NCBI GenBank assembly: GCA_004524445.1
Contig: SDNP01000006.1
Coordinates: 36,914-100,913, forward strand
DNA from: Candidatus Thorarchaeota archaeon
GTDB taxonomy: Archaea; Asgardarchaeota; Thorarchaeia; Thorarchaeales; Thorarchaeaceae
Direction: 5' to 3'
Length of the DNA: 64,000 nucleotides
Both the position numbers and the translations under genes were made by a program. This document shows, piece by piece, positions 17,125 through 25,383 of this stretch (positions within the stretch are counted from its first letter, which is position 1; each line of letters starts with the position of its first letter). The notes below the pieces were generated by a model that searched no databases, was not told the DNA's origin, and was given only the letters and a program-made list of their open reading frames with translations.

Positions 17125-18534
17125 TCAAATACCCCCGAGTACACCTGGATGCATGATGTTATCTGGATCAAGAGATGACTTGAGTACCTTGATAAATCGC
17201 ATATAGCTTTCCATCTCCTCAACACCATCAACCCAGTATGGTGCCAACTTGAACGGCACTGCACCAGTCTTGAACAGCCGCTTGGACAACTCAGCGTGGG
17301 CATCTCTAACTCGTTGTTCTTCGTCGGGATCTTCAGGGTCGAAGTAGAGATGTGGATAGAAATTATACGAACTGTGACCGCTCTGAAAACCGGCTGTATG
17401 ACCGAGCAATCCGTGTTTGTCCATGACCTTCCAAATCTCCTGCACCGACATGTGCCAATTTGCAGGGGTTTGATGATGATACAAGATTCGCCACCACCAG
17501 CCATGAGCATAGGACGACCTCGCAAATGTACGCATCCTGTCTTCCCATTCACCCTTTGGCAATTCGGGTATACCTATCACATTCCCGCCCAAGTCATCAC
17601 AGATTTTGGCAGTGAGATTGACATCACTCTGAAGTTGGTCCTCTCTCAACCTGCCCAAGGTGAGAGAAACCGTAAACTCCGGCCACTCGCGTTTGGGTAT
17701 ACCATACTCATCTCCAAGCATATCAAGAAAGAAGCCTAGGATTCTCCCCTCATATATGGAAACAAACAATCCTTGAATTCCCTGTTGCTTGAGCTCTACC
17801 AAGAACTTCTCTGCCTGCTCTTGCTTATTGAATCCGTATGTTCCATAATGGAAATTATGGATGCGTTTGAAGACCTTGAGAGATACGGCAGTGATTATGC
17901 CCAGGCTTCCCAATGAACCGATGAACAAGCCCGTTATGTCTGGTCCGAAAGCATATCGAAGAAAGGGGCCGGGTGCATGGGGGTTTGCCTCGGTTCCTGT
18001 TTGGACTATAGTTCCATCAGGAAGTACAACCTCCAGACCAAGAACCATCTCCGCAATCGATCCGAATGCACTCGAACCAGGTCCTGCACCGTTAACAGCA
18101 ACATTGCCCGCAACAGTACAAACTAGCGAAGACTCTGGATATATTGGAATCCAGAGGTCCTTTTTGCCTAGGTGCTTGTCTAAAGATCCAAAGGTAACAC
18201 CGGCTCCAACTCGTATGCTCCTCAAATCATCGAAAATCTTGACCTTGTTGAGTCGAAGAAGCTCCACTACCAGTCCCCCTTCACTAGGTATAACTTCTCC
18301 TTGAAGACTGGAACCTCCAGATCGTGGGGTGATGGGAATCTTATACTTCCTCGCCACCTTCACAATCTCAGATACCTCTTCCGTGCTTTCTGGCCGTACA
18401 ACAGCATCGGGCCGTGTGGCATCGTACCCAATGGAGGCAGAAGCAGAATACGTCAGCAGTACATCTTCTCTTGTTGAAATGTAGTCGCTGCCAACAATTT
18501 CTGTGAGTCTCTTGATGGCTTCTTCATTCAACAA
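17125..18534 (-). CDS. FAD-linked oxidase, GlcD/D-lactate dehydrogenase type (copy 1)
   Basis: 469 residues with the same architecture as its downstream paralogue: PCMH FAD domain (PRSGGSSLQGEVIP, GNVAVNGAGPGSSAFGS) and FAD-oxidase C-terminal domain (LDPDNIMHPGVLGG). Both copies keep the flavin-binding glycines and the aromatic HGWWWR/HGFWWR segment near residue 350, so both look functional. The start is TTG at 18534 with GAGG about 8 bases upstream. Only 24 bases separate the two paralogues, which favours co-translation into one complex with the CCG-domain subunit. Confidence 0.9.
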   Translation of the reverse strand: MLNEEAIKRLTEIVGSDYISTREDVLLTYSASASIGYDATRPDAVVRPESTEEVSEIVKVARKYKIPITPRSGGSSLQGEVIPSEGGLVVELLRLNKVKIFDDLRSIRVGAGVTFGSLDKHLGKKDLWIPIYPESSLVCTVAGNVAVNGAGPGSSAFGSIAEMVLGLEVVLPDGTIVQTGTEANPHAPGPFLRYAFGPDITGLFIGSLGSLGIITAVSLKVFKRIHNFHYGTYGFNKQEQAEKFLVELKQQGIQGLFVSIYEGRILGFFLDMLGDEYGIPKREWPEFTVSLTLGRLREDQLQSDVNLTAKICDDLGGNVIGIPELPKGEWEDRMRTFARSSYAHGWWWRILYHHQTPANWHMSVQEIWKVMDKHGLLGHTAGFQSGHSSYNFYPHLYFDPEDPDEEQRVRDAHAELSKRLFKTGAVPFKLAPYWVDGVEEMESYMRFIKVLKSSLDPDNIMHPGVLGGI

Positions 18535-18549
18535 AACATTCCTCGGCGT

Positions 18550-18879
18550 CTAGAATATGTGTCTGATTTTCATGAGGTCGGACGCAGATCCTTTGACCTT
18601 AAGCTTGCGCCTTAGCAGCGCTGATGCGGCGCTCATCTCTTCGAGAAAGAGCTTCCTGATTGTTTCTTCATCACTTTGGATTTTCATGTCCGGATCTTCG
18701 ACGGGCCCATCTTCAACTTCTATTGTGTTATCCGCAACAACGAAATGGTATTCTCCACCGTCCTTCAAGCTCAGAAGCGCAGTTCTCTCCCATCCTTCGA
18801 TGGCCTCTTTTGTCTTCTCTCTTTCCAAACCTATTGCAATCCTTTCGCGCATTAAATCAAGTAGGGGTTTATCATTCAT
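18550..18879 (-). CDS. SCP2-like sterol-carrier domain protein
   Basis: 109 residues matching the SCP2 fold: a helix, then strands (RTALLSLKDGGEYHFVVAD), a DPDMKIQSDEETIRKLF segment and the ending ALLRRKLKVKGSASDLMKIRHIF typical of the family. Such domains bind hydrophobic ligands. ATG at 18879 is chosen because a clear TATA box lies about 45 bases upstream and GGTG about 9 bases upstream; an upstream in-frame ATG at 19002 precedes the promoter. It leads the oxidase operon, so it may handle a hydrophobic substrate or product. Confidence 0.78.
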   Translation of the reverse strand: MNDKPLLDLMRERIAIGLEREKTKEAIEGWERTALLSLKDGGEYHFVVADNTIEVEDGPVEDPDMKIQSDEETIRKLFLEEMSAASALLRRKLKVKGSASDLMKIRHIF

Positions 18880-18920
18880 GTTTAGCACACCCGTATACCA
18901 CGATGCCGCCCTGAACCGGA

Positions 18921-18930
18921 TTTTATACCC
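18921..18930 (-). promoter_or_regulatory. TATA box of the SCP2-oxidase operon
   Basis: GGGTATAAAA on the minus strand, the clearest TATA box in the window, with a predicted leader of about 20 bases before ATG 18879. Confidence 0.6.
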
Positions 18931-19002
18931 TTCCCTAGTGGAGCAAAGCCAATCGGCAAAACATGAGCTGGATTCCTTTACTGGTCTATTTGTCGAGTGC
19001 AT

Positions 19003-19600
19003 TCAACTATAATTTGAAGGAATCCCTGATTGCACAAAATCAAATCTATTCCTTTCTAAATACCACAAGTTCGAGCAATATGAGCACTAGTGAAAAAAAA
19101 TCACTGTTGTGGAGAACACATCCCAAAGTGGTGTATTGGAGGAGATCATTCTTACTCCTATTTGCCCTATAATGAACAATGAAATCCTTGATAGGAATGT
19201 AACCCAAAAGAACGAAGTCCGCTGTTTCAAAGAATGCAAGAATGACCTCAATACTAGATGTGGTAGTTCATTATTCGAAGCGAGTAATACTCATTTCTAA
19301 ATCCTAGATGTCTAAAGGCTCCATGTGAACGGAGACAAACTGACTCATTGATTCTATAGACACAAAAACACAACCCCCCTTCCGATATCGTTGGTTTGTC
19401 TACGTTCTTTTCCCGAATTGCCAGGTTTCATAATACTTTCAAGCATGAGCTGAAATATTTCTTACTGCAGTTGTTCATAGGTCCGTTCTATGGTTGGATA
19501 TAACTACACTGCAGAATTGAACGGGCAGGAAATATATGTGCTAGACCCATCCTCATCTACGTTTCAGGGGTTTTGAGTTCGAAAAGAATGAGGGATTTAA
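19003..19600. other. Gene-poor AT-rich region
   Basis: About 600 bases without a convincing gene on either strand, lying between the SCP2-oxidase operon promoter and a decayed gene. The short frames here have no Shine-Dalgarno and no protein-like composition. I see no tRNA or repeat. Confidence 0.4.
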
Positions 19601-20122
19601 ATGAATAAGAAAATGGCCATTTTAGTTCTTGTGATTATCATAATCGCCATCTTAGCTGGATCTTGGTTCTTGCTGGTTGTAATTCCTGGAATTAGCATTG
19701 GTAGGTGAATAGTTATTGATGGAAATACAGAACTTGATGAAATGGGGTTTTCAGGTAATGGAACTGCTGATAACCCTTACATAATCTCAGATTTCACCAT
19801 TCGCTCGGATATATTGGCTGATCTTGAATGCATCTCGATTTAGGGGACAACCAGATACATAATAATTAGATGTTGCTCTCTAGCAACAAGTCGTGATGCG
19901 GCAGGTATCGATTTGGAAAATGTAGCCAATGTTGTCATTGAGGAATATGCTATATCCGGAGCGGATACTGGGGTAGTAATCTTCGATTCGGATAATCTTA
20001 TAGTAACAAATAACCAAATCTCTGATTGAGAAATGGGCGTCTTTCTCGCTCGATGTACTAACTATGTAGTTGCCAATAATACCTATTCAAACAATTTTGA
20101 TGATGAAATTATTCAAGACTGA
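19601..20122 (+). pseudogene. Decayed right-handed beta-helix (NosD-like) surface protein
   Basis: From ATG 19601 one frame reads as a membrane-anchored N-terminus (residues 5-33 hydrophobic) and then the NosD-type opening IVIDGNTELDEMGFSGNGT, DNPYIISDFTI, TTRYIIIRCC, GIDLENVANVVIEE and NNQISD. These are typical of extracellular parallel beta-helix repeats. In-frame stops occur at 19706 (TGA), 19841 (TAG), 20027 (TGA) and 20120 (TGA), with no frameshift over 520 bases. Other genes here use TGA and TAG as normal stops, so this is best read as a recently inactivated, probably 3'-truncated gene. Confidence 0.7.
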
Positions 20123-20390
20123 AACGTACAACACGAGTGTTGGGACTTGGTTCCAATGCCATATCTTTTCTTTATATATTGCGAAAGTCGATTATAAATC
20201 AGAAATCCGTAATCAAATTTTCTTGAGAGGGGTTTCTAATTAGGTCAGGAAGTTTATAGGACTTGTATCAAGCTACACCTCTCCACAGGAATGCAGACTT
20301 GACACATGGATTCCGTATGATGGAATAGTTTCCCTCCGATGAAAAGAAAAAAATGAACCCTGCAATTAAATGCAGGATACAGAAATCATG

Positions 20391-20975
20391 TTAGAATTTG
20401 GCCGAATGGATCATGAAATGAGCCTTTGGATGGTCGCAAGCAGGGCATTTCTCAGGAGGATATTTTCCTGTATGTCGGTAGCCGCAGTTTTGACAAATCC
20501 ATTCAGTATCTTCATCCCTAGCAAAGACTCTATCTTTCTCGATATTATCCGCCAGTGCAGTAAAACGTTCATGATGCCAGGTTTCTGCTTTGGCGATATT
20601 CCGCCAGGCTGTCGCAATCTTGGTAAAGCCTTCTTCATCTGCAATATCTGCAAAGCCCGGGTACATTGTGGTAAACTCGTGATGTTCACCATCTGCGGCA
20701 GCTCTTAGATTCTCAACAGTATTGCTGAGAGGACCTGTCGGGAACTCGTAGCCAATCTCTACCCCGTGCCAATCCCCTGCTTCTTGGAGGAATTTGAAGA
20801 AACGCTTTGCGTGTTCCTTTTCGTGATTTGCAGTTTCTTCAAAGGCATTAGCAACTTGTACAAAACCTTCTTTTTTGGCAATCTTGGCAGAGTAGGTATA
20901 CCTGTTGCGTGCCTGCGATTCGCCAGCAAATGACGTTAGCAAGTTCTTTTCTGTTTGAGATCCTTTTATGTCCAT
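20391..20975 (-). CDS. rbr: Rubrerythrin
   Basis: 194-residue non-haem di-iron peroxidase that protects against H2O2 in anaerobes. The ferritin-like domain has the paired ExxH ligands (EETANHEKEH and the ETWHHERF helix). The C-terminal rubredoxin-like domain has both cysteine pairs (CQNCGYRHTG and CPACDHPKAHF). ATG at 20975 gives the normal start (MDIKGSQTEKNLL), with GGAG about 10 bases upstream. A longer frame from 21083 passes through the promoter. The gene is monocistronic. Confidence 0.95.
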   Translation of the reverse strand: MDIKGSQTEKNLLTSFAGESQARNRYTYSAKIAKKEGFVQVANAFEETANHEKEHAKRFFKFLQEAGDWHGVEIGYEFPTGPLSNTVENLRAAADGEHHEFTTMYPGFADIADEEGFTKIATAWRNIAKAETWHHERFTALADNIEKDRVFARDEDTEWICQNCGYRHTGKYPPEKCPACDHPKAHFMIHSAKF

Positions 20976-21042
20976 TTTTGAGTCTCCATTTCTTGTAATG
21001 ACATATCTAATTTGGATAGCGAATGGTTTGAAAAAAACTACG

Positions 21043-21050
21043 GTTTTAAA
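21043..21050 (-). promoter_or_regulatory. Possible TATA box of rubrerythrin
   Basis: TTTAAAAC on the minus strand, about 70 bases before the chosen ATG at 20975. Confidence 0.35.
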
Positions 21051-21180
21051 CATGCCCATTGAGGGCGGGGCTCGGCTCTGCACCTGAGAGGCATTCGATA
21101 ATAGTTGCTATTCGTGGATGTCAGGTTTGAACCAGTGCAGATGGCTCAGATAGTGTTCCAGTCTTTGAGGTTGAGCGAAA

Positions 21181-21419
21181 CTAAATTTTGCCGAACTCCT
21201 TTCTCAATCCATATTCTGCCATTGCCACTGGTTCCACAATATCAAGCAGCGATTCTATCATATGGCCGCATAGCTCACCTTCATTTGGAATATACTGAAC
21301 CCTTGTCTTGGCAAATCGTACATTAATGCCAATTTGTTCCGAGTCGTCTTCGATATCATCATACCACGAATTCCCGTGTCTCTTTCTACTACCGTTTCAA
21401 CCAATTCTCCACTGCCCTG
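21181..21419 (-). pseudogene. Remnant of a small protein gene with a frameshift
   Basis: One minus-strand frame reads GSGELVETVVERDTGIRG with protein-like composition. After a shift it continues as DDIEDDSEQIGINVRFAK, then TRVQYIPNEGELCGHMIES and a charged end (AEYGLRKEFGKI, stop at 21181). Neither piece has a start codon with a Shine-Dalgarno. I do not recognise the family. It could also be chance, but the amino acid pattern across both frames is gene-like. Confidence 0.3.
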
Positions 21420-21595
21420 TCATTTAGTTACATGATTGTTATGCTCATTTGTAAGGCTCAGACTTTTTGTCAAATACTTCGATAATTAGATTTCAAGTTC
21501 CAAAATTGCACAGAATGACGACCGCCATTTGACAATCATTTTATGCGACCAAGTCTTATAGCTAATGAACGAATGAAAATGGCAGGCAGAAGGCA

Positions 21596-22015
21596 TTGAG
21601 TATAACAAGACAAAGCAGGTTAAAATCGCCATGGTTATTTCACCTTAATACTGGGTCATGCAATGGATGTGATATTGAGATTGTGGCGGCATTAACACCA
21701 ATGTACGATTTAGAGCAACTGGGTTGTGTATTGGTAGGATCACCGCGACATGCTGACGTTTTACTTGTTACAGGACCAATGACTCGCCAAATGGTGAGGA
21801 GGGCTATAACGATTTATGAACAGATTCCTCAACCTAAGGCTGTTGTCGCGATTGGTGCATGTGCATTGTCTACAGGCCCGTTTTTCGGCAGTGACATGGT
21901 TGAAGGACCCGTAGATAGACTCTTGCCAGTTGATGCATATGTTCCGGGATGCCCTCCTAAGCCTGAAGCAATTATTGACGGTGTGTTGAAAGCATTGAAG
22001 AAGAAATATGGATAG
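21596..22015 (+). CDS. Group 4 [NiFe]-hydrogenase small subunit (NuoB/MbhJ-like)
   Basis: 139 residues, the usual size of the electron-transfer small subunit of energy-converting hydrogenases. The four ligands of the proximal 4Fe-4S cluster are visible: C22 and C25 in SCNGCDIE, C89 in IGACALS and C119 in VPGCPPKP. It passes electrons between the ferredoxin-like subunit and the NiFe site. The start is TTG at 21596; no in-frame ATG exists upstream before a stop. It leads a plus-strand operon of NuoB-, NuoD-, NuoH- and NuoI-like genes. Confidence 0.92.
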   Translation: MSITRQSRLKSPWLFHLNTGSCNGCDIEIVAALTPMYDLEQLGCVLVGSPRHADVLLVTGPMTRQMVRRAITIYEQIPQPKAVVAIGACALSTGPFFGSDMVEGPVDRLLPVDAYVPGCPPKPEAIIDGVLKALKKKYG

Positions 22016-22024
22016 GAATGAGTA

Positions 22025-23152
22025 ATGACGACTGCAAATCAAAACACAGAAACTAAGCGGGTTAGGATTCCTGTTGGACCTGTCCATCCTGCCCTAAAAG
22101 AACCGGTTCAGTTTAATATTGTCTTAGATAAAGACCACCTTGGCGAAGTAGACATTCGTGTTGGTTTTGCTCACCGAGGCATAGAGGCATTGGCTGAAAC
22201 CCGGAATCTAATGCAGAACATATTTCTTGCAGAAAGAATATGTGGTATCTGCTCAAATTGCCATGCGATTTCATATGTCCATGGTGTTGAGGAGATAGGT
22301 GGGATTGAAGTACCCGAACGTGCCAAGTACTTGCGTGTACTCATTTCCGAAATGGAACGTATTCAGAGCCATGTCCTATGGCTTGGGATTACAGCTTATG
22401 AGATGGGCTTTGAAACTTTGTTCATGTATGCCTTCAAGCACCGAGAGAAAGTGAATAATCTCTTTGAAGAGATTACTGGGAACAGGATCCATTATGGAAT
22501 GAATACTATTGGAGGAGTTCGATATGACATTGACAAAGAGATTTCGGATAGAATCATTTCATTCCTTGGAGAAATGGAGAAATCAGCACGCTATATGCAA
22601 GATGTTTTTTCGGATAGAACGGCTGTGAAGCGTCTTAAGGGTGTGGGAGTGCTGAGCACTAGTGTTGCTAAAGAACTCAGCTTGGTGGGACCAACTGCAA
22701 GAGCTTCGGGTGTGTCCATTGACGTTCGTAAAGATGACCCATATGCTGCATTTGGAAGCCTACAAGACAGTTTCAGCATAATAACTGCGAGTGAAGGAGA
22801 TAGCCTTGCTCGGGTTCATGTGAGGAATTTAGAATTATTCGAATCAGCTAATCTCATTAGGACAGTCCTAGACGAATTACCAAGTGGTTCCATAGTTGCT
22901 GATGGAAGTGCCCAGAAACGCATGCGAAGCATTCCTGCAGGTGAGGCTGTTTCTCGTGTAGAAGCACCAAGAGGCGAACTAATCCACTATGTGAAAACAG
23001 ATGGAAAGCAAGGAATAGAAAGATTGAAAGTCAGGTCGCCAACACTTGCTAATATCCTCAGCATAAAACCAATGCTTAAGGGCAGCGAGATGGCTGACAT
23101 CCCTGTGATTGTATCTTCGATTGACCCCTGCATTAGCTGTACTGATAGGTAA
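22025..23152 (+). CDS. Group 4 [NiFe]-hydrogenase large subunit (NuoD/MbhL-like)
   Basis: 375 residues. Both NiFe-binding motifs are complete: RICGICSNCH (C73, C76) and DPCISCTDR (C369, C372), so this is a true hydrogenase subunit and not a Nuo-type relic. The protein stops at the Arg of the second motif with no C-terminal extension. In many hydrogenases such an extension is removed by an endopeptidase after nickel insertion; here that step appears unnecessary. It starts 9 bases after the small-subunit stop. Confidence 0.95.
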   Translation: MTTANQNTETKRVRIPVGPVHPALKEPVQFNIVLDKDHLGEVDIRVGFAHRGIEALAETRNLMQNIFLAERICGICSNCHAISYVHGVEEIGGIEVPERAKYLRVLISEMERIQSHVLWLGITAYEMGFETLFMYAFKHREKVNNLFEEITGNRIHYGMNTIGGVRYDIDKEISDRIISFLGEMEKSARYMQDVFSDRTAVKRLKGVGVLSTSVAKELSLVGPTARASGVSIDVRKDDPYAAFGSLQDSFSIITASEGDSLARVHVRNLELFESANLIRTVLDELPSGSIVADGSAQKRMRSIPAGEAVSRVEAPRGELIHYVKTDGKQGIERLKVRSPTLANILSIKPMLKGSEMADIPVIVSSIDPCISCTDR

Positions 23153-23169
23153 ACGGAGATGTTTAACAG

Positions 23170-24123
23170 ATGGTTGAAGGAGTTATAGCCATAATCATCA
23201 CTGTTCTGCTGATTCCAGCTGTTATTGTTCTCGGATTGCTTTTCGAGGGTATGGATAGAAAACTCCATGCCCGTATGCAAGAAAGAATCGGTCCTCCTCT
23301 TCTTCAACCCATCTACGATTTCATAAAGCTCTTTGGGAAAGAACAACTGGTACCTGAAGAATCAGCATCATTAATCTTTAGCATTACGCCAGTCATTGCC
23401 GCTATTTGTCCCATTATAAGCTCGGTTGTGACTCTATCCGCGGTGATTTTCCGCGTCACCTTCATGGGAGATATCATTCTCATTTTGTATCTTATTAATA
23501 TGCCATCAATCATGTATGCAATTGGGGGCGCATCTTCTGGAAATCCCTATGGCGCAATAGGTTTTTCCCGCTCACTAACAATGATGCTGTCATACGAATT
23601 GATACTAATCATGTCTTTGGTGCTCACGGTTTTTAAAACTGACTTCACATTGGCGAGCTATACAATTATTCAGGTTCAAGAATCCCTAAATACTGCAATG
23701 GTATGTGCATATCCAAGTATGCTATTTGCTGCTGCATCCTTTTTGGTATGTATTCCTGCAGCTGTTGCAGTTGTCCCTTTTGACATTCCTGAGGCAAAAA
23801 CCGAGATTGCACATGGGCCGCTCATCGAGTACACAGGGTCACATCTTGCCTTGATGAAGCTCAGCAAGACCATGCTGGCTTTCAACTTAACCGTCCTATC
23901 CACAATAATATTCTTCAATCATCCGTTGGTCTTTTCTTGGGGTGGTGTATATGTTTCAGTTCTCATTCGACTTCTCATCGCATTCGTTGTTATGTTCTTC
24001 ACTATTACGTTACCCCGTACAATCTTCGCACGGTCAAAACCATATCAAGCATTCAAGTTCTATTGGCATATGCCCTTTATACTCATATTAGTTTCAATCT
24101 TTTTCGTCATGATTGGAATGTAG
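23170..24123 (+). CDS. Hydrogenase membrane subunit, NuoH/MbhM-like
   Basis: 317 residues, eight or so membrane helices. Typical NuoH family segments are present: KLHARMQERIGPP near residue 36 and LYDFIKLF-like IYDFIKLFGKEQ. Further on come FDIPEAKTEIAHGP with the conserved Glu residues and EYTGSHLALMKLSK. It anchors the catalytic module to the membrane and links it to ion translocation. It follows the large subunit by 17 bases, and its stop runs into the start of the ferredoxin gene. Confidence 0.94.
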   Translation: MVEGVIAIIITVLLIPAVIVLGLLFEGMDRKLHARMQERIGPPLLQPIYDFIKLFGKEQLVPEESASLIFSITPVIAAICPIISSVVTLSAVIFRVTFMGDIILILYLINMPSIMYAIGGASSGNPYGAIGFSRSLTMMLSYELILIMSLVLTVFKTDFTLASYTIIQVQESLNTAMVCAYPSMLFAAASFLVCIPAAVAVVPFDIPEAKTEIAHGPLIEYTGSHLALMKLSKTMLAFNLTVLSTIIFFNHPLVFSWGGVYVSVLIRLLIAFVVMFFTITLPRTIFARSKPYQAFKFYWHMPFILILVSIFFVMIGM

Positions 24124-24126
24124 GTG

Positions 24127-24471
24127 ATGATCCTGAAAATATTACAAATGCTACGTGATTCGATAAATTCGCTCTTGCGCAAGCCTCTTACAATTCCGTG
24201 GGATGCAACCCCTGAAGAGAGAGAACCAGAACCAAAACGTCTTCGTGGGAGGATTGTATACGATATTGATACCTGCATAGGGTGTCTTTTGTGCACGAAA
24301 ATGTGTCCATCAGGTGCCATTCTTGTGAAAGAGGACAAGAAGGTAAGGTTTAAGATAGACCGCTGCTTATTTTGCGGTCAGTGTCGGGATGTTTGCCCAG
24401 TTGATGCGATAGAAATGTCATCAAAGTTTGTGTTGACAACACACGATCGAGAAAACCTCTATGTCGAATGA
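24127..24471 (+). CDS. Hydrogenase ferredoxin-like subunit (NuoI/MbhN-like)
   Basis: 114 residues. An amphipathic N-terminus is followed by two complete 4Fe-4S motifs, CIGCLLCTKMCP and CLFCGQCRDVCP. It receives electrons from reduced ferredoxin and feeds them to the small subunit. The start may be ATG 24127 or the GTG just before it (24124), since the AGGTGATG sequence overlaps the previous stop codon. Confidence 0.93.
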   Translation: MILKILQMLRDSINSLLRKPLTIPWDATPEEREPEPKRLRGRIVYDIDTCIGCLLCTKMCPSGAILVKEDKKVRFKIDRCLFCGQCRDVCPVDAIEMSSKFVLTTHDRENLYVE

Positions 24472-24507
24472 ATTTGATATCAACTAACCAAATAGTGAGG
24501 TCTATAA

Positions 24508-24978
24508 TTGAGTCAAGAAACTATAATATTGGTTTTAGAAAACCTTGTATATCACTCAACCGAACACGCTTTTCTGAGCGACCTTTTGGAGGAAAAATAC
24601 GGATTCACGAAAGTTGAAGATGATACACAAGAAGTTTCCAAAGAACAAAAGCCTGTAAAGAAGTCATCCAAACTCGAAGCTGATGACAAAACGATAAGAA
24701 CAGATGTGATAAGGTACTCAAAACATGAAAAGCTGGCAGGTGACTACCTTGACGCAAACATACGGGTTAGTATTCTTGGAGATGTTACCTCAACTCACAC
24801 AATCCTCCAAATCAATTCCGACGAAAAGCAATCTACCTATTCGACTGTGTACCAGACGGTCAGAATTAGTAGCGAAAGTGGCTATGCAATTGAGAAAATG
24901 ATTGACAGGCTGGTTGTCGATTTGGGACTTGTTATTGACAAAAAGAAATGGTCATTTCATCGTGTTAAAGATCTATAG
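24508..24978 (+). CDS. Hypothetical protein in hydrogenase operon
   Basis: 156 residues from a TTG start with GTGAGGT upstream. It has an N-terminal helical segment, a Lys/Glu-rich linker (about 40-65) and a C-terminal alpha/beta part ending in LVIDKKKWSFHRVKDL. There are no cysteines and no membrane helices. It sits where some group 4 operons carry a NuoC-like (30 kDa) subunit, and no NuoC-like gene is otherwise present, but I see no NuoC signature in it. Function unknown; a peripheral subunit or assembly factor would fit the context. Confidence 0.7.
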   Translation: MSQETIILVLENLVYHSTEHAFLSDLLEEKYGFTKVEDDTQEVSKEQKPVKKSSKLEADDKTIRTDVIRYSKHEKLAGDYLDANIRVSILGDVTSTHTILQINSDEKQSTYSTVYQTVRISSESGYAIEKMIDRLVVDLGLVIDKKKWSFHRVKDL

Positions 24979-25383
24979 ACTGCAAGGATGTCTACAAAGA
25001 TTCATCACTAATCATGCACTGATGGAGCGTTTCGAAATCATCTACATATACCGTTTTCAATGAAACCGCATGAAGGCTATGCATGGAGCGGCTGTAAAGA
25101 ATCTGGATATTAACTGATTATATGCTATGGATTGTCAGCGGATTCCATGCATTCTCGTTTACACTCATGAATGTTTAATGCATTCCATGGCATCATAGAG
25201 CCCGCCTTTTGTTGTTTTCTTATAGGTTCTCAACTCATTCATGTGAAAGTGTGCACAAATTATAGCTAGGCGGCACCTAAGCATTAGATGCAATGCCATG
25301 GACCACCCTGAAAGAATCAAGTGCCAATAATCAATCGATTCTGTTCGAGTTTCTAATACTGCATATCTTTGAAAGCCATTTGC
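24979..25383. other. Intergenic region between convergent hydrogenase operons
   Basis: About 400 bases between two converging operons, no gene seen on either strand. It should contain the ends of both transcripts. No clear terminator hairpin was found by eye. Confidence 0.4.

Noticed and set aside
16745..17206. Long plus-strand frames opposite the FAD oxidases and other minus-strand genes
   Set aside because: They are antisense shadows of well-conserved genes, with no Shine-Dalgarno.
19706..20122. Stop codon reassignment (TGA as Trp) in the beta-helix gene
   Set aside because: TAG is also among the stops, and many genes here, such as the oxidase and ABC genes, end normally at TGA with conserved C-termini.
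20123..20390. Continuation of the beta-helix gene
   Set aside because: Translation after 20122 in all frames loses the repeat pattern and meets stops.
24979..25383. Additional hydrogenase subunit gene between the operons
   Set aside because: No frame of useful length or hydrophobic pattern on either strand.
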